From the NCBI RefSeq assembly GCF_011752525.1, contig NZ_VWXI01000002.1, positions 372,001-436,000 of the forward strand: a DNA stretch of 64,000 bases. The letters are read 5' to 3'. Under the pieces are notes generated by a model. It searched no databases and was not told the DNA's origin. It worked only from the letters and a program-made list of their open reading frames with translations. Source of the stretch: Pantoea sp. Cy-639 (GTDB lineage: Bacteria; Pseudomonadota; Gammaproteobacteria; Pseudomonadales; Pseudomonadaceae). The position numbers were made by a program, and so were the translations under genes. Positions 19,514 to 28,373 of the stretch are shown piece by piece. The first letter of the stretch is position 1. Every line of letters begins with the position of its first letter.

Positions 19514-21160
19514 CTAGCGCACCTGGCCGAGGTTCGCCTCGCTCAGATCCAGCTCGCCCAGCACCTTGCGCACCACTTCGTCGCCGACCAGGTGCTGGCG
19601 GTGCAGCTCATACAGCTCCAGACGCTGGGCACGCAGCGCCCGCAGGCGCAGGCGGCGCTCCAGCAGGTCCATCTGCTCGGCCAGGGCGCGGGCCTCGGCA
19701 GTGTCGTTGTAGCTGTCCAGCTCGTCCCGATATTCGGCCATCAGGCGTGCCTTGAGCTCCGCGGCCAGGGTCGCCTGGGCAGCATCCTGTGGCGCATTGG
19801 CATCACTCACCTCCTCGGCCTCCAGGGCATGGATCGCCGCCTCCGCAGTACGCCGCCAGGCCTCCTGCACTTCCTGGCGCAGGCGCTCGTCCGGGCTCTT
19901 GGTGACGCCACGCAGCAACACCGGCAGGGCGATCACGGCACTGATCAGCGACAGCAGGATCACCCCTGCGGCAATGAAGATCAGCAGGTCACGCTCGGGG
20001 AAGGCCTTGCCAGCCCCCATCAGCAACGGCACCGACATCACGCCCGCCAGGGTCACCGCCCCGCGCACGCCGCCCAGGGTGAGCAGCCAGCAGGAGCGAG
20101 CGGTCGGCATCAGCACCAGGGCCGGCTTGCCGCGCCAGCGCCGCACCACGCCAATGGCGCGCCAGATGCTTTGCACCCAGACGAAACGCAGCAGCACCAG
20201 GGTGGCGAAGATGGCCAGCACGTCCAGGCAGCGCCAGGCCAGCGTTGGCCACACTGCGGCTTCGTCGGTGACCACCGCTTTGATGATGTCCGGCAGTTGC
20301 AGGCCCAACAGCAGGAAGATCAGGCCGTTGAAGGCAAACTCCAGCAATGACCAGACACTGCGGTTGAGCAGGCGCGTGCTGGTCTGGCGTGGCAGCAGGT
20401 CGAGCCAGCTCTGCATCATGCCCGCCGCCACCGCCGAGAGGATGCCCGAGACGCCAAGGCGCTCGGCCAGCACATAGGCGGCGAACGGCAACAGCAGCAT
20501 GAACACCACGTGAGTGGCCGGATCGTCCCAGCCACGGGTGATCATCCACATGCGCAGGCGTCCCACCAGCCAGCTCAGCGCCACGCCCACCGCCAGGCCA
20601 CCCAGGGCAACGAGGACGAAAGTGAGGCTGGCCTCGGTCAGCGAGAACACCCCGGTGATGGCGGCGGCCAAGGCGAACTTGAAGGTCACCAGGCCCGAGG
20701 CGTCGTTCATCAGCGCCTCGCCCTGGAGCATGTGCATCAGCGGCGTCGGCAGGCGGTCCTGGGTAATCGCCGAAACCGCCACGGCGTCGGTAGGCGACAG
20801 TACCGCGGCAAGGGCGAAGGCCACCGGCAGTGGAATGCTTGGCAGCAGCCAGTGGATGAAGTAACCGGCTCCGACCACGGTAAACAGCACCAGCCCCACC
20901 GCCAGCGCCACCACCGGCCCACGCAGACGCCACAGCTCGCGCTTGGGCATGCGCCAGCCATCGGCGAACAGCAGCGGAGGCAGGAACAGGAACAGGAACA
21001 GCTCGGGGTCCAGCGCCACATGCAGGCCCAGGGTCGGCCAGGCGAGCAAGGCACCGGCGGCGATCTGCACCAGCGGCAACGGCAGCGGCAACAGGCGCCC
21101 CACCAGTTTTGACACGCTCACCAGCATCAGCAGGATAAGGACGGTATAGGCTGACTGCAT
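19514..21160 (-). CDS. Na+/H+ antiporter, CPA1 family
   Basis: Inner membrane monovalent cation/proton exchanger. The 548 aa protein has about 12 hydrophobic segments over residues 1-410 (Na_H_Exchanger domain). The ion-site motifs LSPTDAVAVSA and EALMNDASGLV have Asp residues in the expected places. A charged, helical cytoplasmic tail of about 130 residues follows. I chose ATG at 21160 (MQSAYTVLILL), 8 bases after AGGA; a TTG two codons upstream is possible. It converges on dapC. Substrate preference (Na+, K+) cannot be told from sequence. Confidence 0.9.
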   Translation of the reverse strand: MQSAYTVLILLMLVSVSKLVGRLLPLPLPLVQIAAGALLAWPTLGLHVALDPELFLFLFLPPLLFADGWRMPKRELWRLRGPVVALAVGLVLFTVVGAGYFIHWLLPSIPLPVAFALAAVLSPTDAVAVSAITQDRLPTPLMHMLQGEALMNDASGLVTFKFALAAAITGVFSLTEASLTFVLVALGGLAVGVALSWLVGRLRMWMITRGWDDPATHVVFMLLLPFAAYVLAERLGVSGILSAVAAGMMQSWLDLLPRQTSTRLLNRSVWSLLEFAFNGLIFLLLGLQLPDIIKAVVTDEAAVWPTLAWRCLDVLAIFATLVLLRFVWVQSIWRAIGVVRRWRGKPALVLMPTARSCWLLTLGGVRGAVTLAGVMSVPLLMGAGKAFPERDLLIFIAAGVILLSLISAVIALPVLLRGVTKSPDERLRQEVQEAWRRTAEAAIHALEAEEVSDANAPQDAAQATLAAELKARLMAEYRDELDSYNDTAEARALAEQMDLLERRLRLRALRAQRLELYELHRQHLVGDEVVRKVLGELDLSEANLGQVR

Positions 21161-21443
21161 CGGCAAGTTTCCTGTGTGATCGGAGGAACGACAGCGGGGC
21201 GAAACATCGCCATTGAAACAATATGTTAGCGGTCGGCGTCTATCTTGGGCCGCTGCACGATAGTCGCAGCCTGCCCGGGAATATGTAACACAATGCTACG
21301 CGAAGCGCCGTGCCCCCCCCTCCTCCCCTGCCGATGGGCCCGCAGCCGTGGCGCCAACCCCATCGATGCCGCATAATCGGCCCCACCCAATCTTCAAGGA
21401 GTATCGGGGACGCCAGGCCCGGCCCGGCAGCCCCAGGCATTCA

Positions 21444-21791
21444 ATGGCTTACACTCTCTACGGCATCAAAGCCTGCGACACCATGAAAAAAGCCCGTACC
21501 TGGCTTGAAGAAAACGCCATCGGCTTCGAGTTCCACGACTACAAGACCCAGGGCATCGACCGCGACAGCCTCAACCGCTGGTGCGACGAGCACGGCTGGC
21601 AAGTACTGCTGAACCGCGCCGGAACCACCTTCCGCAAGCTCGACGATGCCAGCAAGGCCGACCTCGACCAGGCCAAGGCCGTCGAGCTGATGCTCGCCCA
21701 ACCGTCGATGATCAAGCGCCCGGTGCTCGACCTCGGCGAACGCACGCTGGTCGGTTTCAAGCCCGACCTGTACGCCGCCGCGCTGGCCTGA
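21444..21791 (+). CDS. ArsC/Spx-family reductase (YffB-like)
   Basis: Thioredoxin-fold protein of the ArsC family, 115 aa. The N-terminus MAYTLYGIKACDTMKKA has a single conserved cysteine (residue 11) with a lysine four residues on, the YffB/Spx pattern. This is not the CX5R phosphatase loop of the other arsenate reductases. The C-terminal ...PSMIKRPVLD motif is typical. The true function of this subfamily is uncertain; arsenate reduction is not established. It lies 42 bp before dapD, as in other Pseudomonas. The frame is open 32 codons upstream, but the family N-terminus fits this ATG. Confidence 0.9.
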   Translation: MAYTLYGIKACDTMKKARTWLEENAIGFEFHDYKTQGIDRDSLNRWCDEHGWQVLLNRAGTTFRKLDDASKADLDQAKAVELMLAQPSMIKRPVLDLGERTLVGFKPDLYAAALA

Positions 21792-21833
21792 TCCCGCCTT
21801 ACGCTCCATCCCCTTTTCGCATGAGGTAATCGC

Positions 21834-22868
21834 ATGTCTCAATCGCTGTTCAGCCTGGCCTTCGGTGTCGGCACTCAGAATCGCCAGGGCGCCTGGCTGG
21901 AAGTCTTCTACGCCCAACCGCTGCTCAAGCCGTCCGCCGAGCTGGTCGCCGCCATCGCGCCGATCCTCGGCTACGAGGGTGGCAACCAGGCCATCGCCTT
22001 CAGCACCACCCAGGCCGCACAGCTGGCTGAAGCCGTCAAGGGCGTGGATGCCGCCCAAGCCGCCCTGCTGACCCGCCTGGCCGAAAGCCACAAGCCGCTG
22101 GTCGCCACCGTGCTGGCCGAAGATGCCGCGCTGACCTCGACCCCCGAGGCCTACCTCAAGCTGCACCTGCTGTCGCACCGTCTGGTCAAGCCACACGGCG
22201 TATCGCTGGCCGGCATCTTCCCACTGCTGCCGAACGTTGCCTGGACCAACCTGGGCGCCATCGACCTGGCCGAACTGGCCGAGCAACAGCTCGAAGCGCG
22301 CCTCAAGGGCGAGTTGCTGGAAGTGTTCTCGGTGGACAAGTTCCCGAAGATGACCGACTACGTGGTCCCGGCCGGCGTGCGCATCGCCGACACCGCCCGC
22401 GTACGCCTGGGCGCCTACATTGGCGAAGGCACCACCATCATGCACGAAGGCTTCGTCAACTTTAACGCCGGCACCGAAGGCCCTGGCATGATCGAAGGCC
22501 GCGTGTCCGCCGGCGTGTTCGTCGGCAAGGGCTCGGACCTGGGCGGCGGCTGCTCGACCATGGGCACCCTGTCCGGTGGCGGCAACATCGTCATCAAGGT
22601 CGGCGAAGGCTGCCTGATCGGCGCCAACGCCGGTATCGGCATCCCGCTGGGTGACCGCAACACCGTCGAGGCCGGCCTGTACATCACCGCCGGCACCAAG
22701 GTGAACCTGCTGGATGAAAACAACCAGCTGGTCAAGGTGGTCAAGGCCCGCGACCTGGCCGGCCAGACCGACCTGCTGTTCCGCCGCAACTCGCTCAACG
22801 GCGCGGTGGAATGCAAGACCCACAAGTCGGCCATCGAGCTGAATGAGGCACTGCACGCCCACAACTGA
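21834..22868 (+). CDS. dapD: Tetrahydrodipicolinate N-succinyltransferase DapD
   Basis: Transfers succinyl from succinyl-CoA to tetrahydrodipicolinate, the step before DapC. The 344 aa protein is the long DapD type found in Pseudomonas and actinobacteria. An N-terminal alpha/beta domain is followed by a left-handed beta helix (VRLGAYIGEGTTIM, GGCSTMGTLSGGGN, GANAGIGIPLGD). A ribosome site (ATGAGGTAAT) precedes the ATG. A strong hairpin lies just after the stop. Confidence 0.97.
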   Translation: MSQSLFSLAFGVGTQNRQGAWLEVFYAQPLLKPSAELVAAIAPILGYEGGNQAIAFSTTQAAQLAEAVKGVDAAQAALLTRLAESHKPLVATVLAEDAALTSTPEAYLKLHLLSHRLVKPHGVSLAGIFPLLPNVAWTNLGAIDLAELAEQQLEARLKGELLEVFSVDKFPKMTDYVVPAGVRIADTARVRLGAYIGEGTTIMHEGFVNFNAGTEGPGMIEGRVSAGVFVGKGSDLGGGCSTMGTLSGGGNIVIKVGEGCLIGANAGIGIPLGDRNTVEAGLYITAGTKVNLLDENNQLVKVVKARDLAGQTDLLFRRNSLNGAVECKTHKSAIELNEALHAHN

Positions 22869-22890
22869 GAACCCTCAGGTGTGAAGTGAT

Positions 22891-22926
22891 AAGATCGGGT
22901 CTGCTCTCGCGAGCAGACCCGATCTT
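22891..22926. terminator. Strong hairpin after dapD
   Basis: Perfect 16 bp inverted repeat with a 4-base loop (TCGC), 22 bp after the dapD stop and 20 bp before csdA. The arms begin AAGATCGGG and end CCCGATCTT. The T-run is short, but the stem is the longest perfect one I found in the window. Confidence 0.7.
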
Positions 22927-22946
22927 TCATTCCAGGCCCCGCGAAC

Positions 22947-24152
22947 ATGTTCCAGCCCTCCCCCTGGCGTGCCGACTTTCCCGCCATCGCCGCCCTGCAA
23001 CGGCAGCACCAGACCTACCTGGACAGCGCCGCCACCACACAGAAACCCCAGGCCCTGCTCGACGCCCTGAGCCACTACTACGGTCACGGTGCCGCCAACG
23101 TGCATCGCGCCCAGCACTTGCCCGGCGCACTGGCGACCCAGGCCTTCGAAGGCACGCGTGACAAGGTCGCCGCCTGGCTCAACGCCGAGGACGCCCGACA
23201 GGTTGTCTTCACCCATGGCGCCACCTCGGCGCTCAATCTGCTGGCCTATGGCCTGGAGCACCATTTCGAGGCAGGTGACGAGATTGCCGTCAGCGCCCTG
23301 GAACACCACGCCAACCTGCTGCCCTGGCAGCAACTGGCCCTGCGCCGCAATCTGCGCCTGGTGGTCCTGCCGGTGAACGACCATGGTCATGTCGACCTGG
23401 AGCAGGCCCTGCAACTGATCGGCCCACGTACCCGCCTGCTGGCCGTCAGCCAGCTGTCCAACGTGCTCGGCACCTGGCAACCGTTGGCGCCGTTGCTGGC
23501 CCATGCCCGTGCCCAGGGTGCCTTGAGCGTGGTCGACGGCGCCCAGGGCGTGGTCCATGGCCGTCATGACGTGCGGCAACTCGGCTGCGACTTCTATGTG
23601 TTCTCCAGCCACAAGCTCTACGGCCCGGAAGGTGTCGGCGTGCTGTATGGCCAACCACAGGCGCTGGCGAGGCTGCGACACTGGCAGTTCGGCGGCGAGA
23701 TGGTGCAATTGGCTGACTACCACGATGCCAGCTTCCGTCCCGCCCCCCTGGGCTTCGAGGCCGGCACCCCACCGATCGCCGGGGTGATCGGGCTGGGCGC
23801 CAGCCTGGATTACCTGGCCAGCCTCGACGCCAATGCCGTGGCCAACCATGAAGCCAACCTGCACCAGCACCTGCTGCGCGGCCTGGCCGATCGCGAGGGT
23901 GTCCGTGTGCTGGGCTCGCCGCAAACGGCACTGGCCAGTTTCGTCATTGACAGCGTGCACAACGCCGATATCGCCCACCTGCTGACCGAACAAGGGATTG
24001 CCGTGCGTGCCGGGCAGCACTGCGCCATGCCATTGCTCAAGGGGCTGGGCTTGGACGGGGCGATCCGCGTCTCCCTCGGTCTCTATTCCGACAGCGATGA
24101 CTTGCAACGCTTCTTCGACGCGCTCGACCAGGGCCTGGAGCTGCTGCGATGA
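22947..24152 (+). CDS. csdA: Cysteine desulfurase CsdA
   Basis: PLP enzyme removing sulfur from cysteine to form a protein persulfide that it passes to CsdE. The 401 aa protein is of the class II (SufS/CsdA) type. The PLP lysine is in FSSHKLYGPEG, the active Cys in RAGQHCAMP, and the N-terminus contains YLDSAATTQKP. The start codon of csdE overlaps its stop by four bases. The partner csdE and the convergent tcdA (CsdL) support CsdA rather than SufS. Confidence 0.94.
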   Translation: MFQPSPWRADFPAIAALQRQHQTYLDSAATTQKPQALLDALSHYYGHGAANVHRAQHLPGALATQAFEGTRDKVAAWLNAEDARQVVFTHGATSALNLLAYGLEHHFEAGDEIAVSALEHHANLLPWQQLALRRNLRLVVLPVNDHGHVDLEQALQLIGPRTRLLAVSQLSNVLGTWQPLAPLLAHARAQGALSVVDGAQGVVHGRHDVRQLGCDFYVFSSHKLYGPEGVGVLYGQPQALARLRHWQFGGEMVQLADYHDASFRPAPLGFEAGTPPIAGVIGLGASLDYLASLDANAVANHEANLHQHLLRGLADREGVRVLGSPQTALASFVIDSVHNADIAHLLTEQGIAVRAGQHCAMPLLKGLGLDGAIRVSLGLYSDSDDLQRFFDALDQGLELLR

Positions 24153-24553
24153 GCCTGTCGCCAGAAGCCAGTCAGGCGCTGGAGCTTTTTGAACAAGCCC
24201 GAGGCTGGGAACAGCGCGCGCGTTTGCTGATGCAGTGGGGCGAACGGCTGGAGCCGCTGGATGACAACGACAAGACCGAAACCAACCGGGTGCACGGCTG
24301 CGAGAGCCTGGTGTGGCTGGTGGCGCAGCAGGTCGAGGGCCGGTGGCGGTTCAAGGCGACCAGTGATGCGCGGCTGCTGCGCGGGTTGCTGGCGTTGTTG
24401 CTGGTGCGGGTGCAGGGCTTGCCCAGTGAAGAGCTAGCCGGGCTGGATCTGGGTGCATGGTTCACCCAGTTGGGGCTGGAACGTCAGCTTTCGCCGTCGC
24501 GCAGCAATGGTTTGCATGCCGTGTTGCTGCGCATGGCCGAGCTACAGCACTGA
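24149..24553 (+). CDS. csdE: Sulfur acceptor CsdE (SufE family)
   Basis: Accepts sulfur from CsdA and activates it. The 134 aa SufE-fold protein has the acceptor cysteine at residue 51 in RVHGCESLVWL. It is translationally coupled to csdA (ATGA). Its partner in E. coli, TcdA/CsdL, is encoded convergently 43 bp away, across a REP element. Its last third leans toward G-ending codons. Confidence 0.94.
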   Translation: MSLSPEASQALELFEQARGWEQRARLLMQWGERLEPLDDNDKTETNRVHGCESLVWLVAQQVEGRWRFKATSDARLLRGLLALLLVRVQGLPSEELAGLDLGAWFTQLGLERQLSPSRSNGLHAVLLRMAELQH

Positions 24554-24555
24554 TT

Positions 24556-24595
24556 GCATCGCGGGGCCCGTGGGAGCGGGTTTGCCCCGCGATGC
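24556..24595. repeat. REP element between csdE and tcdA
   Basis: Inverted repeat with 12 bp perfect arms (GCATCGCGGGGC / GCCCCGCGATGC), containing the Pseudomonas REP core GTGGGAGCGGGTTTGCCCCG. It lies between two convergent genes and could act as a bidirectional terminator. Confidence 0.8.
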
Positions 24596-24596
24596 T

Positions 24597-25406
24597 TCAC
24601 TCGGGCCTGGCCCGCTCCGAAGGCCGCCGCGCGCCGGCCACCAGTTTTTCCACTGCCTTGCTCGCCGCCACCATGCCGAAGGTGGCGGTGACCATCATCA
24701 CCGCGCCAAAACCTCCCGCGCAGTCCAGGCGTACGCCCTCGCCGACGAAACTCTTCTGCAGGCACACACTGCCATCCCCCTTGGGATAGCGCAGTTGCTC
24801 GCTGGAGAATACGCACGGCACACCATAGTTGCGGCTGGTGTTGCGCGAGAAGTTGTAGTCCCGACGCAAGGTCGAACGTACCCGCGAGGCCAACGGGTCA
24901 TTGAAGGTCTTGTTCAGATCACCCAGCTGGATCTGCGTCGGGTCGATCTGCCCGCCCGCACCACCAGTGGTGATGATGGCGATCTTGCGTCGACGGCACC
25001 AGGCGATCAGCGCGGCCTTGGCCATTACGCTGTCGATGCAGTCGATGACGCAGTCCATCTCTTCGCTGATGTACTCGGCCATGGTCTCGCGGGTGACGAA
25101 GTCAGCCACCGCATGCACCGTGCAGGCAGGGTTGATGGCGCGCAGGCGCTCGGCCATCACCTCGACCTTGGCCCGGCCGACCTGGCCTTCGAGGGCATGG
25201 GCCTGGCGGTTGGTGTTGCTCACGCAGACGTCGTCGAGATCGAACAGGGTGATCTCACCCACACCGCTACGGGCCATGGCCTCGGCCGCCCACGAGCCGA
25301 CCCCGCCAATACCGACGATCGCCACATGGGCCTGGCGCAAGCGTTGCAAGCCCTGGTCGCCGTACAAACGGGCGACGCCGGCGAAGCGTGGATCTTCTGT
25401 GCTCAT
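24597..25406 (-). CDS. tcdA: tRNA threonylcarbamoyladenosine dehydratase TcdA (CsdL)
   Basis: ATP-dependent enzyme that cyclises t6A37 to ct6A in tRNAs reading ANN codons. The 269 aa E1-like/ThiF protein has the nucleotide motif GIGGVGSWAAEA (about residues 32-43), the LFDLDDVCVSNTNRQ segment, and the family's C-terminal DCAGGFGAVMMVTATFG. In E. coli it receives help from CsdA-CsdE, whose genes converge on it here. It is divergent from the ndvB-like gene across 234 bp in which I see no certain promoter. Confidence 0.93.
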   Translation of the reverse strand: MSTEDPRFAGVARLYGDQGLQRLRQAHVAIVGIGGVGSWAAEAMARSGVGEITLFDLDDVCVSNTNRQAHALEGQVGRAKVEVMAERLRAINPACTVHAVADFVTRETMAEYISEEMDCVIDCIDSVMAKAALIAWCRRRKIAIITTGGAGGQIDPTQIQLGDLNKTFNDPLASRVRSTLRRDYNFSRNTSRNYGVPCVFSSEQLRYPKGDGSVCLQKSFVGEGVRLDCAGGFGAVMMVTATFGMVAASKAVEKLVAGARRPSERARPE

Positions 25407-25640
25407 GACTCAACCTCGAAAAAAACGCCGCGCATTATAAGCCAAGCCGCCTGATTGCGGACTGCCGTTGGAAAGAGTCCTACCAAGACTGCTTTAATGT
25501 CCTATCAAGCAAACAGATCTGGACGACAATCGAGCGGGTTCAGAACTTCAGCCCCAGGCACCGATCCAACACGGTGCCCGTTCCGGCAGTGTAACGCCCT
25601 GACGGTCCCGCCCCGCTCCCCTTCGGAAATTCGAGCACCT

Positions 25641-28232
25641 ATGTCATCACGCAAATTCGGCCTCAACCTGGTGGTGGTCCTGGCCATCGCCGCGCTGTTC
25701 ACCGGGTTCTGGGCCCTGATCAACCGCCCAGTTTCCGCTCCCGCCTGGCCGGACCAGATCTCCGGCTTCTCCTATTCGCCGTTCCGCCTGGGCCAGAGCC
25801 CGCAAAAAGGCCAGTACCCGAGCGAAGACGAGATCCGCCAGGACCTGGAGCAGTTGAACAAGCTGACCGACAACATCCGCATCTATACCGTCGAAGGTAC
25901 CCAGGCCGAAGTACCGCGCCTGGCCGAGGAATTCGGCCTGCGGGTCACCCTGGGCATCTGGATCAGCAACGACCTGGAGCGCAACGAGCGTGAGATCGAA
26001 AAGGCCATCGGCCTGGCCAATACCTCGCGCAGCGTGGTGCGGGTGGTGGTCGGCAACGAGGCGCTGTTCCGCGAAGAGGTCACCGCCGAGCAACTGATCG
26101 GCTACCTGGACCGGGTCCGCGCAGCGGTCAAGGTGCCGGTGACCACCAGCGAACAATGGCATATCTGGAAGGAACACCCGGAACTGGCCAAGCACGTCGA
26201 CCTGATCGCCGCGCACATCCTGCCCTACTGGGAGTTCGTGCCGATGAAGGATTCGGTGCAGTTCGTCCTCGACCGCGCCCGCGACCTGCGCAAGCAGTTC
26301 CCACGCAAGCCGCTGCTGCTCTCGGAGGTGGGTTGGCCGAGCAACGGCCGCATGCGCGGCGGTGCCGACGCCACCCAGGCCGACCAGGCGATCTACCTGC
26401 GCACCCTGGTCAACACCCTCAACCGTCGCGGCTACAACTATTTCGTCATCGAAGCCTACGACCAGCCGTGGAAAGCCAGCGACGAAGGTTCGGTGGGCGC
26501 CTACTGGGGCGTGTACAACGCCGAGCGCCAGCAGAAATTCAACTTCGAGGGGCCAATCGTGGCGATCCCGCAGTGGCGCGCCCTGGCCGTGGCCTCGGTG
26601 GTGCTGGCGATGATCGCCCTGACCGTGCTGCTGATCGACGGCTCGGCGCTGCGCCAGCGCGGGCGTACCTTCCTCACCTTCGTCACCTTCCTCGGCGGAT
26701 CGATGCTGGTGTGGATCGCCTACGACTACAGCCAGCAATACAGCACCTGGTTCAGCCTCACCGTGGGCGTGCTGCTGGCGCTCGGCGCGCTGGGCGTGTT
26801 CATCGTGCTGATGACCGAAGCCCATGAACTGGCCGAAGCGGTGTGGATTCACAAGCGGCGTCGGGAGTTCCTGCCAGTGCAGGCCGACAGCGCCTACCGC
26901 CCGAAGGTCTCGGTGCATGTGCCGTGCTACAACGAGCCACCCGAGATGGTGAAACAGACCCTCGACGCCCTCGCCGCATTGGACTACCCCGACTACGAAG
27001 TGCTGGTGATCGACAACAACACCAAGGACCCGGCCGTGTGGGAGCCGTTGAAGGCCCATTGCGAGAAGCTGGGCGAGCGTTTCAAGTTCTTCCACGTCGC
27101 ACCTCTGGCCGGCTTCAAGGGCGGCGCGCTGAACTACCTGATCCCGCACACGGCCAAGGATGCCGAGGTGATCGCGGTGATCGACTCGGACTACTGCGTC
27201 GACCGCAACTGGCTCAAGCACATGGTGCCGCACTTCGCCGACCCGAAGATCGCCGTGGTGCAGTCGCCGCAAGACTACCGCGACCAGCACGAAAGCACCT
27301 TCAAGAAGCTGTGCTACAGCGAGTACAAGGGGTTCTTCCACATCGGCATGGTCACCCGCAACGACCGTGACGCGATCATCCAGCACGGCACCATGACCAT
27401 GACTCGGCGCAGCGTGCTCGAGGAACTGGGCTGGGCCGAGTGGTGCATCTGCGAGGACGCCGAACTGGGCCTGCGGGTGTTCGAAAAGGGCCTGTCGGCC
27501 GCCTACGCCCACAACAGCTACGGCAAGGGCCTGATGCCCGACACCTTCATCGACTTCAAGAAGCAGCGCTTCCGCTGGGCCTATGGCGCCATCCAGATCA
27601 TCAAGCACCATGCCGCCGCCCTGCTGCGCGGCAAGGGCAGCGAACTGACCCGCGGCCAGCGCTATCATTTCCTGGCCGGCTGGCTGCCATGGATCGCCGA
27701 CGGCATGAACATCTTCTTCACCGTCGGTGCACTGCTGTGGTCGGCGGCGATGATCATCGTGCCGCACCGGGTCGATCCGCCACTGATGATGTTCGCCATC
27801 CCGCCGCTGGCGCTGTTCTTCTTCAAGGTCGGCAAGATCCTGTTCCTTTACCGCCGCGCGGTGGGCGTCGACCTCAAGGATGCCTTTGCCGCGGCGCTGG
27901 CGGGGCTGGCGCTGTCGCATACCATTGCCAAGGCGGTGCTGTACGGCTTCTTCACCAGCAGCATGCCGTTCTTCCGCACGCCAAAGAACGCCGACAGCCA
28001 TGGCCTGCTGGTGGCGATCGCCGAAGCGCGCGAAGAGCTGTTCATCATGCTGCTGTTGTGGGGCGCGGCGCTGGGCATCTATCTGGTACAGGGGCTGCCG
28101 AGTTCGGACATGCGTTTCTGGGTTGCCATGCTGTTGGTGCAGTCGCTGCCTTATGTCGCGGCGCTGGTGATGGCGTTGCTGTCGTCGCTGCCCAGGCCGG
28201 CGGACAAACCCGCCGCAACACAAACCGTCTGA
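25641..28232 (+). CDS. ndvB: NdvB-like beta-(1,3)-glucosyltransferase (GH17 + GT2)
   Basis: Membrane-bound synthase of the type that makes periplasmic cyclic beta-glucans in P. aeruginosa, linked there to biofilm antibiotic tolerance. The 863 aa protein has an N-terminal membrane helix (about 8-28). A GH17-like domain (about 40-300) follows, with acid residue in VVGNEAL and nucleophile Glu in LLSEVGWPSNG. Three helices come next, then a GT2 domain (about 420-660) with DSDYCVD and QRFRW, and further C-terminal helices. I chose ATG at 25641; the upstream open frame is not conserved. dapE-rlmA follow, as they do downstream of P. aeruginosa ndvB, from memory. Confidence 0.85.
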   Translation: MSSRKFGLNLVVVLAIAALFTGFWALINRPVSAPAWPDQISGFSYSPFRLGQSPQKGQYPSEDEIRQDLEQLNKLTDNIRIYTVEGTQAEVPRLAEEFGLRVTLGIWISNDLERNEREIEKAIGLANTSRSVVRVVVGNEALFREEVTAEQLIGYLDRVRAAVKVPVTTSEQWHIWKEHPELAKHVDLIAAHILPYWEFVPMKDSVQFVLDRARDLRKQFPRKPLLLSEVGWPSNGRMRGGADATQADQAIYLRTLVNTLNRRGYNYFVIEAYDQPWKASDEGSVGAYWGVYNAERQQKFNFEGPIVAIPQWRALAVASVVLAMIALTVLLIDGSALRQRGRTFLTFVTFLGGSMLVWIAYDYSQQYSTWFSLTVGVLLALGALGVFIVLMTEAHELAEAVWIHKRRREFLPVQADSAYRPKVSVHVPCYNEPPEMVKQTLDALAALDYPDYEVLVIDNNTKDPAVWEPLKAHCEKLGERFKFFHVAPLAGFKGGALNYLIPHTAKDAEVIAVIDSDYCVDRNWLKHMVPHFADPKIAVVQSPQDYRDQHESTFKKLCYSEYKGFFHIGMVTRNDRDAIIQHGTMTMTRRSVLEELGWAEWCICEDAELGLRVFEKGLSAAYAHNSYGKGLMPDTFIDFKKQRFRWAYGAIQIIKHHAAALLRGKGSELTRGQRYHFLAGWLPWIADGMNIFFTVGALLWSAAMIIVPHRVDPPLMMFAIPPLALFFFKVGKILFLYRRAVGVDLKDAFAAALAGLALSHTIAKAVLYGFFTSSMPFFRTPKNADSHGLLVAIAEAREELFIMLLLWGAALGIYLVQGLPSSDMRFWVAMLLVQSLPYVAALVMALLSSLPRPADKPAATQTV

Positions 28233-28238
28233 GTACGC

Positions 28239-28290
28239 GTGGGAGCGGGCTTGCCCCGCGATCGATTCGTGGCACAAGCCCGCTCCCGCC
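28239..28290. repeat. Inverted REP pair between ndvB and dapE
   Basis: Two REP units in opposite orientation: GGGAGCGGGCTTG at 28241-28253 and its exact complement at 28275-28287. The pair can fold into one cruciform directly after the ndvB-like stop. Confidence 0.8.
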
Positions 28291-28373
28291 AAGCACACCG
28301 TGCCCGTTGACATCATTTGATATAAGATAACGCCCCTCAGTTTTCCCGCCTTGCCTTGCCCCGGAGTCCCGCA

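Noticed and set aside
21444..21791. Called as a true arsenate reductase of an ars operon.
   Set aside because: No arsB, arsR or arsH is nearby, and the single-Cys YffB/Spx pattern does not prove arsenate reduction.
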